Shown here: piece by piece, positions 30,739 to 40,092 of the stretch
How the letters are laid out: each line of letters opens with the position of its first letter
Numbering within the stretch: position 1 is the stretch's first letter
Assembly (NCBI GenBank): GCA_016235745.1
Contig: JACRJA010000065.1
Coordinates: 62,001 to 126,000, forward strand
Length of the DNA: 64,000 nt
Origin: Rhodocyclales bacterium
GTDB taxonomy: Bacteria > Pseudomonadota > Gammaproteobacteria > Burkholderiales > Rhodocyclaceae
Direction: 5' to 3'
Translations under genes and position numbers: made by a program
The notes under the pieces: generated by a model
Databases searched by the model: none
What the model saw: only the letters and a program-made list of their open reading frames with translations
What the model was told of the DNA's origin: nothing

Positions 30739-31938
30739 ATGAACGATCGACTCTCGCGCAGCGAACGGATGGTGGTGGTGCGGCTCGCGGCGGTATTCGC
30801 GCTGCGCATGCTGGGGCTTTTCCTCATCCTGCCGGTGTTCGCCGAACATGCCCGGCATTTGCCCGGTGGCGAGGACCGGGCAGCGATCGGGCTGGCGATC
30901 GGCATCTACGGTCTCACCCAGGCCGCCTTGTTGATCCCGTTTGGCGCCGCCTCCGACCGCTTCGGGCGCAAGCCGGTGATCGTCGCCGGGCTGGCGCTCT
31001 TCGTGGTGGGCAGCCTCGTGGCCGCGTTTGCGCCCGACCTGCGCTGGCTCACCTGGGGGCGGGCCTTGCAGGGCGCGGGGGCGGTCTCGGCGGCCGTCAC
31101 CGCCCTGGTGGCCGATCTCACGCCCGAGACGCATCGCACGCGGGCCATGGCCATGATCGGTTCGACCATCGGCCTCAGCTTCGCCCTCTCGCTGGTGCTG
31201 GGGCCGGCGCTCTACGGCCTGGTGGGCATGCGCGGCATTTTCCTGCTCACGGGGCTACTCGCTGCCGGCGCGGCGGTGATGGTCTGGCGCGGCGTGCCCA
31301 CCCCGCAGCGTGCCGCCGTGCCCGCGGCGGCGCCGCGTACCTCGCTGTGGGCGGCGCTCAAGGACGCGCGCCTGCTGCGGCTCGATGCCGGTGTTTTTCT
31401 CCTGCACTTCATCCAGATGGCGATGTGGGTGGTGGTGCCCAGTGCGCTGGTTTCGCGGGGGGGATTGCCGCTCGAGCGTCACTGGGGCGTCTATCTGGCG
31501 GCGGTGCTCGTTTCCTTCGCGGTGATGGTGCCGGCCATCGTCTTCGCCGAACGGCATGCTCGCCTGAAGCCGGTCTATCTGGCCGCCATTGCCCTGCTCG
31601 TCGTGGTGCAGCTTGGGTTTGCCTTATGGGCGAACGACTTGTGGACGATGGGCCTATGGCTCACGGGGTTTTTCGTCGCGTTCAACATCCTGGAAGCGAC
31701 GCAGCCTTCCTGGGTGTCGCGCATCGCGCCGCCGCAACGCAAAGGAGCGGTGCTCGGCGTCTATAATACTTTGCAATCTCTGGGACTTTTTTGCGGCGGC
31801 TGGGCGGGGGGGCTGATCGCTCAGCACCTCGCACCGGGAGCGATCCACTGGGTGGCGGCGGCGCTCGCCCTCGCGTGGTATGCTTTGAGCCTCGGGCTTC
31901 AGCCGCCGGCAAATCCGCGGGATTCCCATCATTCATGA
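30739..31938 (+). CDS. Major facilitator superfamily transporter, YajR-like
   Basis: 399-residue inner-membrane carrier with about 12 hydrophobic segments. [46 protein letters not shown] (motif A) and [22 protein letters not shown] (motif B/C) closely track E. coli YajR. The C-terminal cytoplasmic YAM domain of YajR is absent: the protein ends soon after the last helix. Substrate unknown; annotation as a drug exporter would be a guess. It is followed 13 bases later by ssb. Confidence 0.85.
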   Translation: MNDRLSRSERMVVVRLAAVFALRMLGLFLILPVFAEHARHLPGGEDRAAIGLAIGIYGLTQAALLIPFGAASDRFGRKPVIVAGLALFVVGSLVAAFAPDLRWLTWGRALQGAGAVSAAVTALVADLTPETHRTRAMAMIGSTIGLSFALSLVLGPALYGLVGMRGIFLLTGLLAAGAAVMVWRGVPTPQRAAVPAAAPRTSLWAALKDARLLRLDAGVFLLHFIQMAMWVVVPSALVSRGGLPLERHWGVYLAAVLVSFAVMVPAIVFAERHARLKPVYLAAIALLVVVQLGFALWANDLWTMGLWLTGFFVAFNILEATQPSWVSRIAPPQRKGAVLGVYNTLQSLGLFCGGWAGGLIAQHLAPGAIHWVAAALALAWYALSLGLQPPANPRDSHHS

Positions 31939-31951
31939 AGAGGACGAAACG

Positions 31952-32428
31952 ATGGCATCGGTCAACAAAGTGATCCTGATCGGCAATCTCGGCCGAGACC
32001 CCGAAACGCGCTATATGCCCAGCGGCGAGGCGGTGTGCACCTTCTCCGTCGCCACCAGCGAGACCTGGAAGGACAAAGCCACGGGCGAGCGCAAGGAAGC
32101 CACCGAGTGGCACCGGGTGGTGTTCTTCGGCCGCCAGGCGGAGATCGCCGCACAGTACCTGCGCAAAGGCTCGTCGGTCTATATCGAAGGGAGCCTGCGT
32201 ACGCGCAAATGGACCGACCAGAGTGGCCAAGAGCGCTATACCACCGAAATTCGCGGCGACGTGATGCGCATGCTCGGTTCGCGCGGTGGTGCCGGAGCCG
32301 GTGCCGATGCGCCGATGGAAGAGGGCGCTCCTTCGCCTTCTGCGGCATCACGGCAGAGCGCACAGTCTGCGCCGGCGGCCAAAAAAGGGTTCGACAATGG
32401 GTTTGAGGAAGACGACATCCCCTTCTAG
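31952..32428 (+). CDS. ssb: Single-stranded DNA-binding protein
   Basis: 158 residues. The OB fold (1-110) has [59 protein letters not shown] and the expected aromatic residues. A low-complexity Gly/Ala/Ser linker leads to the acidic tip FEEDDIPF that binds replication and repair partners. AGAGGA precedes ATG 31952. It may also assist in protecting DNA taken up by the competence machinery. Confidence 0.97.
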   Translation: MASVNKVILIGNLGRDPETRYMPSGEAVCTFSVATSETWKDKATGERKEATEWHRVVFFGRQAEIAAQYLRKGSSVYIEGSLRTRKWTDQSGQERYTTEIRGDVMRMLGSRGGAGAGADAPMEEGAPSPSAASRQSAQSAPAAKKGFDNGFEEDDIPF

Positions 32429-32670
32429 CAAATTTGGCGGTGAGTTCCACCGTGTCCGCCTGTGGAGAGGAAGGCTCTGGCCTTGGGCGCAAGCTCGAGA
32501 CGAAATCGGCCTCGGTGAAGCAGGAACTCAGCACTGAACCCGTTTAGATAGTTCTAGACGGTTTGGGTAGATCTGAGAGAACGGCGTATGAATCACGGAA
32601 TCGAGGAACCCGGCAAGTGCGGCGACCCTAAAGAGTCGGGGCGGAACCTGCCAGGCGAAAGGGGGCAGCG
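32429..32670. other. Intergenic region between ssb and the MBL-fold gene
   Basis: 242 bases with lower GC than its surroundings near 32520-32580. It contains the hairpin at 32540-32561 and a possible 31-codon upstream frame (32588-32683). No convincing promoter hexamers are seen. Confidence 0.5.
32540..32561 (+). terminator. Candidate hairpin terminator or RNA element after ssb
   Basis: CCGTTTAGA and TCTAGACGG form a 9-bp RNA stem (one G-U pair) closed by UAGU, followed by TTTGGGT. The T-run is short, so it may be a weak terminator of ssb or a leader structure of the downstream gene. Confidence 0.4.
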
Positions 32671-32683
32671 GTGGACTATGTGA
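32588..32683 (+). CDS. Possible 31-residue leader peptide
   Basis: A frame from ATG 32588 (MNHGIEEPGKCG...) stops at TGA 32681-32683, 13 bases inside the downstream GTG-started gene, so it could couple translation. A purine-rich GAGAGAA lies upstream. There is no family support; it may be chance. Confidence 0.15.
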   Translation: MNHGIEEPGKCGDPKESGRNLPGERGQRWTM

Positions 32684-33630
32684 TCGCACACGAGGACGGG
32701 GTGCTCACCGTCGATACGGGCTATCTGCGCCCGGGTTTGGCGGCGGTGCACCTGATCGTACAGGACGGACGGGCGGCGGTGGTCGACACCGGGGTGAATG
32801 CCTCGATACCGCGGGTGCTGGAAGCGCTGGCGGCGAGCCACGTTCCTCCTCAGGCGGTGGACTATGTCCTGCTCACGCACGTGCATCTGGATCATGCCGG
32901 CGGAACGGGGCACCTCATGGCGGCTCTGCCCAACGCCCGGCTGGTGGTGCATCCGCGCGGGGCGCGCCACATGATCGATCCGTCGCGCTTGTGGCAGGCG
33001 GCCGCCGCCGTCTATGGCGAAGCCGAAACGTACGCGATGTACGGGCATCTCGTGCCGGTGCCGCCCGAACGGGTGATCGCCGTGGAGGACGGGCAAACTT
33101 TCCTGCTCGGATCTCGTCCGCTGACGCTCTGGCATACGCCGGGGCATGCACGCCACCATGTCGTGATCCACGATCCGGTAGCGGAGGCCGTTTTCACGGG
33201 GGATACGTTCGGTATCTCGTACCGTGAGCTGGACGTGGCGGGACGGGCGTCGGTGATCCCGACCACCACCCCCAGCGAATTCGAGCCGGAAGCGCTCCAT
33301 GCTTCCATCGACCGGATCCTTGCCGCCCGCCCTTCGGCCGCCTATCTGACGCACTTTGGCCGGGTGCGCGAACTGGAGCGCTTGGCCGCGGATCTGCATC
33401 GCCTGATCGACGCCTACGTGGAAGTCGCCCGGGCGGCGCGCGGTGAAGGAGTGGCGCGGCACCTGGAAATCCTCGGCGGGCTCGACGCCTTGATGCAGGA
33501 GGAGGCGGAGCGGCAAGGCTGGCCGTTGCGCGGGGAAGCGCTCACCGAGTTCCTGCACATGGACATGGAGCTCAACGCCCAAGGCTTGGGCGTGTGGCTG
33601 GACCAGCAGCGGCGCAAAGGTTCCGGATGA
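32671..33630 (+). CDS. MBL-fold metallohydrolase (glyoxalase II-like)
   Basis: 319 residues. The metal-binding motif HVHLDHAGG (HxHxDH), the further ligands in TPGHARHH and FTGDTFG, and the late LTHFGRV histidine show a complete binuclear centre. The C-terminal 90 residues form a helical extension seen in a group of uncharacterised MBL-fold proteins. The substrate is unknown. GTG 32671 is preceded by AAAGGGGG. It ends with a 4-base overlap into tcdA, suggesting an MBL-tcdA-cbiX operon. Confidence 0.8.
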   Translation: MDYVIAHEDGVLTVDTGYLRPGLAAVHLIVQDGRAAVVDTGVNASIPRVLEALAASHVPPQAVDYVLLTHVHLDHAGGTGHLMAALPNARLVVHPRGARHMIDPSRLWQAAAAVYGEAETYAMYGHLVPVPPERVIAVEDGQTFLLGSRPLTLWHTPGHARHHVVIHDPVAEAVFTGDTFGISYRELDVAGRASVIPTTTPSEFEPEALHASIDRILAARPSAAYLTHFGRVRELERLAADLHRLIDAYVEVARAARGEGVARHLEILGGLDALMQEEAERQGWPLRGEALTEFLHMDMELNAQGLGVWLDQQRRKGSG

Positions 33631-34379
33631 GCGAGGCCGTCGACCTCGAACGGCGTTTCGGCGGCATCGAGCGTCTCTATGGCCAGGGGGTGCTGGCCCG
33701 ACTGCAGCGCTGCAAGGTGGCGGTGGTCGGGGTGGGCGGAGTCGGCTCTTGGGCGGCCGAAGCGCTCGCGCGCAGCGGCGTGGGAAGCTTGCGCCTCATC
33801 GACCTCGACGTGGTGGCAGAATCGAACTGCAACCGGCAGCTGCATGCGCTCTCTTCGACGCTGGGGCGCGCCAAGGTGGAGGTGATGGCCGAGCGCTTGC
33901 GCGACATCAATCCCCTGCTGTCGTGCGAGCCGGTCGACGACTTTCTCACGCCGCAGAATTGCGCCTCGCTCATCGCCGGGATGGACGCGGTGATCGACGC
34001 CATCGACGCGGTGCGCGCCAAGGCGGCGCTGGCTGCGCAGTGCCGGGCGCAGGGGATTTTCCTCGTGATGACGGGCGCGGCCGGCGGCAAGCGTGACCCG
34101 GCGCGGCTCGAGTCGGCCGATCTCGCGCAGACGGTGCAAGATCCGCTGCTCGCCAAGACGCGGGCCTTGCTGCGCCGGGAATACGGCTTTCCCCGCGGCC
34201 GGGAGCGCTTCGGCGTGCCGGCGGTCTTTTCTTCCGAGTCCGTGCGCCGCGATGCCCAATGCGATGCGCGCGCCGGGCTCGCCTGTGCCGGCTACGGCTC
34301 GAGCATGATGATGACCGCGGCGATGGGTTTGATCGCTGCCGAGCGCGTCGTCGCGCACTTGGTGCAGGAGGGGCGATGA
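33627..34379 (+). CDS. tcdA: tRNA threonylcarbamoyladenosine dehydratase (TcdA/CsdL)
   Basis: 250-residue E1-like ThiF-fold enzyme that cyclises t6A37 of tRNA to ct6A using ATP. The family N-terminus RRFGGIERLYGQ, nucleotide loop VAVVGVGGVGSWAAEALARSG, LIDLDVVAESNCNRQLHA, DAIDAVRAKAAL and the ending GSSMMMTAAMGLIAAERV all match. ATG 33627 overlaps the MBL gene stop; the track start is 33 bases too early. Confidence 0.93.
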   Translation: MSEAVDLERRFGGIERLYGQGVLARLQRCKVAVVGVGGVGSWAAEALARSGVGSLRLIDLDVVAESNCNRQLHALSSTLGRAKVEVMAERLRDINPLLSCEPVDDFLTPQNCASLIAGMDAVIDAIDAVRAKAALAAQCRAQGIFLVMTGAAGGKRDPARLESADLAQTVQDPLLAKTRALLRREYGFPRGRERFGVPAVFSSESVRRDAQCDARAGLACAGYGSSMMMTAAMGLIAAERVVAHLVQEGR

Positions 34380-34759
34380 GCGGGGCGCCGGCGATCATCC
34401 TTTTCGCGCACGGGGCGCGCGATCCTCGCTGGGCCGAGCCGGTTTTGGCCTTGGCACAGCGTCTGCGGCAAGCCCTGCCCGAGGCCTTCGTGCAGCCGGC
34501 CTTCCTCGAATTTCTCTCGCCCAGCCTGCCCGAGGCGGTAGAAGCGGCGCTCGTACGCGGCCATCGGCGCGTGGCGCTGGTGCCGGTGTTCATCGCCGTT
34601 GGCGGCCATCTGCGCGAGGACCTGCCGCAGCTGCTCGCTCAGCTTCGACGAGCGCATCCCGAGGTGTCGATCGAGGTCCTGCCCGCCCTGGGCGAGGCGG
34701 AAGCGGTACGCCGGGCGATGGCCGATACCGTTTTGGAATGGGTTGCAGGAGGCGCATGA
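34376..34759 (+). CDS. cbiX: CbiX/SirB-type chelatase
   Basis: 127 residues, the short one-domain form of the CbiX/SirB chelatases, which insert cobalt or iron into sirohydrochlorin as homodimers. The metal-binding histidines are in LFAHGARDPRW and FIAVGGHLREDLP, with FLEFLSPSLPEAV between. Whether it makes siroheme or cobalamin precursors cannot be told from here, since no other tetrapyrrole-branch genes are adjacent. It overlaps tcdA by 4 bases. Confidence 0.85.
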   Translation: MSGAPAIILFAHGARDPRWAEPVLALAQRLRQALPEAFVQPAFLEFLSPSLPEAVEAALVRGHRRVALVPVFIAVGGHLREDLPQLLAQLRRAHPEVSIEVLPALGEAEAVRRAMADTVLEWVAGGA

Positions 34760-34816
34760 ACCGCGTGCCGTCGCTGTGGTAATATCGACGCACGAACGAT
34801 AGCCCGCGAACGATCC

Positions 34817-35575
34817 ATGCGTTTCCTGCTCAGCAACGACGACGGTTATTTCTCTCCTGGCCTCGAGGCGCTCGCGCACGCCCTGCGCACCCTGGGCGAG
34901 GTGACGGTGGTCGCGCCCGAGCGCGACCGCAGCGGGGCGAGCAATTCGCTTACGCTCGATCGTCCGCTCATCGTGCGGCGGGCACCCAACGGGTTTTATT
35001 TCGTCAATGGCACGCCCAGCGACTGCGTGCACCTCGCGGTGACCGGTATGCTCGATCTGCAGCCGGACATGGTCATCTCGGGCATCAACATCGGCGCCAA
35101 CATGGGCGACGACACCGTCTATTCCGGTACGGTGGCGGCGGCGACCGAAGGCTATCTGTTGGGGGTGCCATCGCTGGCGGTCTCCCTGGTGAGCAAGTCG
35201 CCGCAGGATTTCTCCACCGCAGCCTATGTCACGCGTCGGCTGGTCGAACGGCTCATGTCCCAGCCGCTGTCGCAGCGGGCGGTGCTTTTGAACGTCAATA
35301 TCCCCGACGTGCCGCTGACGCAGCTCAAAGGCTATCGGGTGACGCGGCTGGGACGGCGGCACAAGGCCGAAGCGGTGATCCCGGCGCAGAACCCGCGCGG
35401 CGAGACGGTCTATTGGATCGGCCCGGCGGGCAAGGCCGCCGAAGCCGGCGAAGGAACGGATTTCCACGCCGTGGCCGAAGGCTACGTGTCGGTCACCCCC
35501 TTGCAGATGGATCTGACGCACTACGAATTGCTGCCGGAAGTGGAGCGTTGGCTGCGGGAGAGCGGTGCGCCATGA
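34817..35575 (+). CDS. surE: 5'/3'-nucleotidase SurE
   Basis: 252 residues. Metal-dependent survival phosphatase acting on nucleoside monophosphates. The N-terminal [14 protein letters not shown] gives the metal-binding Asp pair, with [27 protein letters not shown] and [24 protein letters not shown]. First gene of surE-pcm-nlpD-rpoS, an arrangement shared with gammaproteobacteria. Confidence 0.97.
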   Translation: MRFLLSNDDGYFSPGLEALAHALRTLGEVTVVAPERDRSGASNSLTLDRPLIVRRAPNGFYFVNGTPSDCVHLAVTGMLDLQPDMVISGINIGANMGDDTVYSGTVAAATEGYLLGVPSLAVSLVSKSPQDFSTAAYVTRRLVERLMSQPLSQRAVLLNVNIPDVPLTQLKGYRVTRLGRRHKAEAVIPAQNPRGETVYWIGPAGKAAEAGEGTDFHAVAEGYVSVTPLQMDLTHYELLPEVERWLRESGAP

Positions 35576-36225
35576 AGACGGCGGCGCGCCTCGATGCGAT
35601 CTCGGCGCGGGCGCTGGAGCGTCTGCTCGAGAAGCTGCGTCACGACGGCATCCGCGACGAGCGGGTGCTGGAGGCGATGCGCCGCGTGCCGCGGCATCAT
35701 TTCGTCGAGGAGGGGCTGCAGCTGCGCGCTTATGATGACATCGCCCTGCCCATCGGTTTCCAGCAAACGATTTCTCAGCCCTACGTGGTGGCGCGCATGC
35801 TCGAGCTGCTGCTCGCCGGGCGCGAGGCGGGGAGGACGTTGGAAGTGGGCGTGGGGTGCGGGTATCAGACGGCGCTGCTTGCGCAGCTCGCACCGGAAGT
35901 CTACGGCATCGAACGCATCCGCGCGCTCTTCGAACTCGCGCGGGAAAACCTTCGTCCGTTTCGCATGGCGCACGTGCGACTGAAACACGGCGACGGTATG
36001 CTGGGGCTGCCGGAAGTGGCGCCGTTCGATTCGATCATCGTCGCTGCGGCCGCACCCGTCGTTCCTCCGGCGCTCATCGAACAGCTCGCTGAAGGGGGGC
36101 GGCTGGTGATGCCGGTGGGCGATGCGGCGCAGACGCTGCGGGTGGTCGATCGAACCGCTTCCGGCATCGTGATCGCGGAGCACGACCCGGTGCGTTTCGT
36201 GCCCTTGCTGGGCGGGGTGGGTTGA
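35572..36225 (+). CDS. pcm: Protein-L-isoaspartate O-methyltransferase
   Basis: 217 residues. Methylates isoaspartyl residues in damaged proteins so that they can revert. The family blocks [37 protein letters not shown], the SAM motif [42 protein letters not shown] and [16 protein letters not shown] are intact. ATG 35572 overlaps the surE stop; the track's 35413 start lies inside surE. Confidence 0.96.
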   Translation: MKTAARLDAISARALERLLEKLRHDGIRDERVLEAMRRVPRHHFVEEGLQLRAYDDIALPIGFQQTISQPYVVARMLELLLAGREAGRTLEVGVGCGYQTALLAQLAPEVYGIERIRALFELARENLRPFRMAHVRLKHGDGMLGLPEVAPFDSIIVAAAAPVVPPALIEQLAEGGRLVMPVGDAAQTLRVVDRTASGIVIAEHDPVRFVPLLGGVG

Positions 36226-36248
36226 ATGAATGCCGAAGGAGTCGTGAG

Positions 36249-37109
36249 ATGACCAAAGTGCGGAACCGCCGGCTGGCGTTCCTCTTGGGATGGGCGGTGG
36301 TATTGGCCGGCTGTTCGAGTGCGGTGAAGGCGCCGGTGGCCGACCGTTCCACGGCAAGCCCGTCGAGCGCGTCGGTTCCGGCCGCGAAGGCGCCGGAGAC
36401 TGCCGCCGAGCCGCTCTATCACGTGGTGCAGCCGGGCGAGACCCTGCGCGGCATCGCGCGGCAATACGGCGTGACCACGGAAGAGCTGATCTCCCTCAAC
36501 CAGCTCTCCGATCCGAACCGCATTTTCGTTGGTCAGCGTCTGAAGATCCGCGAGGGAACCTCGGCAGCGGCGGGCTCGGGGGCGGGGGTGCAGGTGGTGC
36601 CGGTGCCGGTCGAAGGCGGGCCCGAAGCGGTGAGCGCGGCGCCGGTGGTCACCTCGCCCAAGGGGGGGCGCACGGGGGCGGAGGCGGCTCCCGCGCCCGT
36701 CGCTCCGAAAGCGGAGGAACAAGCGCCGGGCGCTGCCAGCGAGGGCTGGCAGTGGCCGGCCGACGGACCCATTCTCACGCGCTTCAACGGCACGACCGTC
36801 AAGGGCATCGACGTCGGCGGCAAAGTGGGCGACCCCGTGCGCGCGGCGCTCGATGGCACGGTCTCCTATACCGGCGAGGGCATCGAAGGCTACGGGCTCA
36901 TCGTCATCATCCAGCATCCCAACGATTACGTCTCGGTGTATGCCCACAACAGCAAGGTCCTCGTCAAGGAAGGACAGCAGGTCAAGCGCGGCGAGACCAT
37001 CGCGGCCGTGGGCCAGACCGGCAAGGACGTGAAGCAGCCCAAGTTACATTTTCAGATCCGCAAGGCTGGACAGGCCATCGATCCGCTCAAACTCTTACCC
37101 CCACGCTGA
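36249..37109 (+). CDS. nlpD: NlpD-like lipoprotein with LysM and degenerate LytM domain
   Basis: 286-residue lipoprotein with lipobox VLAGC. A LysM domain lies at about 55-99 ([19 protein letters not shown]). After a Pro/Ala-rich linker the M23/LytM domain runs from about 160 to the end. The expected metal-binding HxxxD is replaced by GIDVGG and the final HxH by KLHFQI, so it should be an amidase activator rather than a peptidase, as for E. coli NlpD and AmiC. ATG 36249 follows GAAGGAG; the 36222 start would put that site inside the gene. An rpoS promoter may lie within it, by analogy with enterics. Confidence 0.93.
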   Translation: MTKVRNRRLAFLLGWAVVLAGCSSAVKAPVADRSTASPSSASVPAAKAPETAAEPLYHVVQPGETLRGIARQYGVTTEELISLNQLSDPNRIFVGQRLKIREGTSAAAGSGAGVQVVPVPVEGGPEAVSAAPVVTSPKGGRTGAEAAPAPVAPKAEEQAPGAASEGWQWPADGPILTRFNGTTVKGIDVGGKVGDPVRAALDGTVSYTGEGIEGYGLIVIIQHPNDYVSVYAHNSKVLVKEGQQVKRGETIAAVGQTGKDVKQPKLHFQIRKAGQAIDPLKLLPPR

Positions 37110-37123
37110 GGAGGCGCGATGCC

Positions 37124-38092
37124 ATGGAGGAGGAAGACGTCACCGGAGTCGGGGAGAGCCCTGTCGGCGGGGAGCTGACGTGGTGGGACAACGAGGACGG
37201 CGCCGAGGAGGTGCCGCCGGAGATCGCCGCCTTCGACGAAGAGGCGGCCGTCGACGACGAACTCTTCTCCGACGTCACGCAGCGCTATCTCAACGAAATC
37301 GGCACCTATCCTTTGCTCTCGGCCGAGGAGGAGCGGCGGCTGGCGCACCTGGCCAAGGAAGGGGACGAGCAGGCGCGCCGCACGATGATCGAGCGCAACC
37401 TGCGTCTGGTGGTGAGCATCGCCAAGCACTACCAGCACCGCGGGCTGCCTTTTCTCGATCTCATCGAGGAAGGTAACCTGGGGCTGATCCACGCGCTCGA
37501 GAAGTTCGATCCTTCCCGCGGTTTCCGCTTTTCCACCTACGCCACGTGGTGGATCCGGCAGAACATCGAGCGGGCGATCATGAACCAGGGCCGCACGATC
37601 CGCCTGCCGATCCACGTGATGAAGCGCATCAACCGGCTCTATCACGCGCGCCGGGCGCAGGCCACGGAACAGGGCGGCGAGACGCCCCAGTCGCTCGCCG
37701 AGCGTCTCGGGCGTCCCGTCGAGGAAGTGCACGAACTGCTCGCGCTCCTGGAACCTACGGCTTCGCTCGATGCGCAGATCGACCGTGACACGGCGCGCTC
37801 CCTCGTCGAGCTGGTGGCCGACGAATCCAGCCTCAGCCCGGAAGAGCAGATCTACAACGCCGAACTCGAAGCGCTGGTGCAGCGCTGGCTCGACGCCTTG
37901 CCGCCGAAACATCGTTTCGTCGTCGTGCATCGCTACGGCTTGCGCGGCATCCTGCCGCAGACGCTGGAAGATCTCTCCGAAGAGATGGGTCTCACGCGCG
38001 AGCGGGTGCGCCAGATCCAGCTCGAGTCCCTGCGCCGGCTGCGCCATATGGCGCGCGAATCGGGGCTCGACGGTCAGGCGCTCTTTTCCTGA
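37124..38092 (+). CDS. rpoS: RNA polymerase sigma factor RpoS
   Basis: 322-residue sigma-70 family stationary-phase/general stress factor. Region 1.2 starts [21 protein letters not shown]. Region 2 contains [62 protein letters not shown]. Region 4 ends with the helix-turn-helix [28 protein letters not shown]. The acidic N-terminal 50 residues vary between species. ATG 37124 follows GAGGAG. The ORF-track version beginning at 36290 reads through nlpD out of frame. The 3' end overlaps the convergent transglutaminase gene by 19 bases. Confidence 0.97.
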   Translation: MEEEDVTGVGESPVGGELTWWDNEDGAEEVPPEIAAFDEEAAVDDELFSDVTQRYLNEIGTYPLLSAEEERRLAHLAKEGDEQARRTMIERNLRLVVSIAKHYQHRGLPFLDLIEEGNLGLIHALEKFDPSRGFRFSTYATWWIRQNIERAIMNQGRTIRLPIHVMKRINRLYHARRAQATEQGGETPQSLAERLGRPVEEVHELLALLEPTASLDAQIDRDTARSLVELVADESSLSPEEQIYNAELEALVQRWLDALPPKHRFVVVHRYGLRGILPQTLEDLSEEMGLTRERVRQIQLESLRRLRHMARESGLDGQALFS

Positions 38093-40092
38093 GGCAGGCG
38101 ACGGCGCAGGTTCCGTAGGGCACGCCGCATCGCCGCGGCCGCCTCGTCCGCCGTCAGAGTGCCACCGTAGCGGGCTTGGAGATAGGGGCGAAGCAGGGCC
38201 TCGATTTCCCCGCTCGCCTGGGGAAAGTGCCGCATCAGCCGTTCACCATAATCCAACGGCCCCTCGGCCGGGTCGCGCGCCAGGCCGCGGCGCGCCATCA
38301 GACGGCAGAAACGCCGCCACTGCCGCTCTAGGGGATCGCGCGATGCCGCGGGCCGTTGCAGCCACCAGGCGAGCAGGGCGGCGAGCGCGAGCGCGATCCC
38401 CGTGGCGGCGAGCGCCCAGCCGAGGGCGCGATCCGGCCTCCAGCCCAGACTGCGCCACAGGCGATGCTGGCGCTCGGCGTCGAACCCCGCCGCCCATACG
38501 TTCCAGGCGTATTCCCAGGCTTCGAGCTGGGCGCGCAGGCGCCAGGCCCAGCGCCATTCGGGGCGCAAGAGCAGCGGCAATCCCTCGCGCTCGAGCAGCA
38601 CTTCCCCCAGGCTGCGCTCGGCGCGCTCGGGTTGGGCGAACGCGGTCGGATCGACGCGCACCCAGCCGTGAGGCGCGAGCCAAACTTCCACCCATGAGTG
38701 CGCGTCCGCCTGGCGGATGATCCAGGTGCCGTTGGCCGGATTGCGCTCGCCGCCGAGGTAGCCGAGCACGACGCGGGCGGGAAGCCCCGCGGCGCGGGCC
38801 ATCACGGCGAAGGCATCGGCGAAGTGCTCGCAGAAGCCGGCGCGGGTGTCGAAGAGCACGGCATCGGCGCTGTCGCGCGCCACCGCCGGTGGCGTCAGGG
38901 TATAGCGCAGCTGGCGCGCGCGGAAGAAGGCGGCGAGGGCTTCCAGCCGGGCTTCGGCCTGGGGGTGTTCCCGGGCGAGGGCTTCGCCCGCTTCGCGGGT
39001 GCGGGGATTGACCTGCGGCGGCAGGAACGTCAAGGCGCGGATTGCGGCCGGCGTCAGGTTCTCGGGCAGCGCCTCGCCGAAGCGCGCCTCGCCCGTGAAG
39101 AGCGTGCGCTGCAGCAGTGGCTGGCGGGCACGCCAGGATCCGGTCGCAGTGCGCTCCACGTCCACCGCGCCGCTCAACGCGTGGGTACGCTCCAGGGTAA
39201 ATAGCCAGGGCAGATCGGACGGTTCCTGCAGGCTGCGGTAGCGTACCTGGGCCGGTCCCTGCGTGGCTTCGAGCGCCGGGTTCGGCACGCGCCAGGGGGA
39301 AGGCTTCCAGCTGCGGCCGTCGTAGACTTCGAGCACCGGGCCGCGCCAGTAGCGCGCGGCGGGCAGTTCGCCCTCCAGGACTTCGACGACGAAGGCGATT
39401 TCGTCGGAGCGGGCAAGTTGGGCGATGCTGCCCGCTTCCAGCGTCTCCGACAAGCCCGTTTTGCCGGCGCGGGCGTCGGCGGGCAGCCCCCACAGCGGCC
39501 CAGGGACGCGCGGCACCAGCACGAAGAGAAGCAGCGCGAACGGAATCGCCCAGGCCATGGTGCGGCCGACGTCGCGATCCAGCCGCCCGGAGGGCTGCGT
39601 CGGGAAAGATGACAGCGTGAGCCGCGCGCAGGCAAGCAGCACGAGCCCGGCCCCGGCGAAAGCGGCCAGCGCGTGCAGCGGCGTCTGTCCGCGTAAAAAG
39701 ACGGCCGTGAGAAGAAAGAGGGTGAGCGCGGCGACCAGGCGCTCGTCGCGCTCGCCGCGCGCCTCGAGCCATTTCAGCCACACCAGCAGGGCGACGAGGG
39801 CGACGCCCGATTCCTGTCCGAACCAGTAGCCGTACTGCCAGCGTACGCCGAGGGCGCAGGCAAGTCCCATGAGCCACAGACGCCAGCCGGTGAGCGATCC
39901 GGCCCCTTGGCGGCGGCGCAGAAACCAGACGGTGGCGAGGACGGCGATGCCAGCCTGGATGCCGAGGGGGAATTCATTGAACTGACTCCCCAGGGCGAGC
40001 GCCAAGGCGAGGGCGAGCGGCGCGGCGGCCGTGCCGGCAAGGGGCCCCGCCAGGCGCTTCAGTCCGCGCAGCAGCGGTGCCGGCGCGTTCAT
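38074..40092 (-). CDS. DUF3488/transglutaminase-like membrane protein (TgpA type)
   Basis: 672 residues. About six N-terminal membrane helices (to about 190) precede a periplasmic transglutaminase-like domain with the triad Cys in [16 protein letters not shown], His in DAHSWVEVW and Asp in RVDPTAF. Another helix near 570 and a cytoplasmic tail follow. Pseudomonas TgpA is the closest well-known relative; the substrate is unknown. It overlaps the DUF58 gene by 4 bases, completing a MoxR-DUF58-TgpA operon. Confidence 0.9.
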   Translation of the reverse strand: MNAPAPLLRGLKRLAGPLAGTAAAPLALALALALGSQFNEFPLGIQAGIAVLATVWFLRRRQGAGSLTGWRLWLMGLACALGVRWQYGYWFGQESGVALVALLVWLKWLEARGERDERLVAALTLFLLTAVFLRGQTPLHALAAFAGAGLVLLACARLTLSSFPTQPSGRLDRDVGRTMAWAIPFALLLFVLVPRVPGPLWGLPADARAGKTGLSETLEAGSIAQLARSDEIAFVVEVLEGELPAARYWRGPVLEVYDGRSWKPSPWRVPNPALEATQGPAQVRYRSLQEPSDLPWLFTLERTHALSGAVDVERTATGSWRARQPLLQRTLFTGEARFGEALPENLTPAAIRALTFLPPQVNPRTREAGEALAREHPQAEARLEALAAFFRARQLRYTLTPPAVARDSADAVLFDTRAGFCEHFADAFAVMARAAGLPARVVLGYLGGERNPANGTWIIRQADAHSWVEVWLAPHGWVRVDPTAFAQPERAERSLGEVLLEREGLPLLLRPEWRWAWRLRAQLEAWEYAWNVWAAGFDAERQHRLWRSLGWRPDRALGWALAATGIALALAALLAWWLQRPAASRDPLERQWRRFCRLMARRGLARDPAEGPLDYGERLMRHFPQASGEIEALLRPYLQARYGGTLTADEAAAAMRRALRNLRRRLPQEKSA

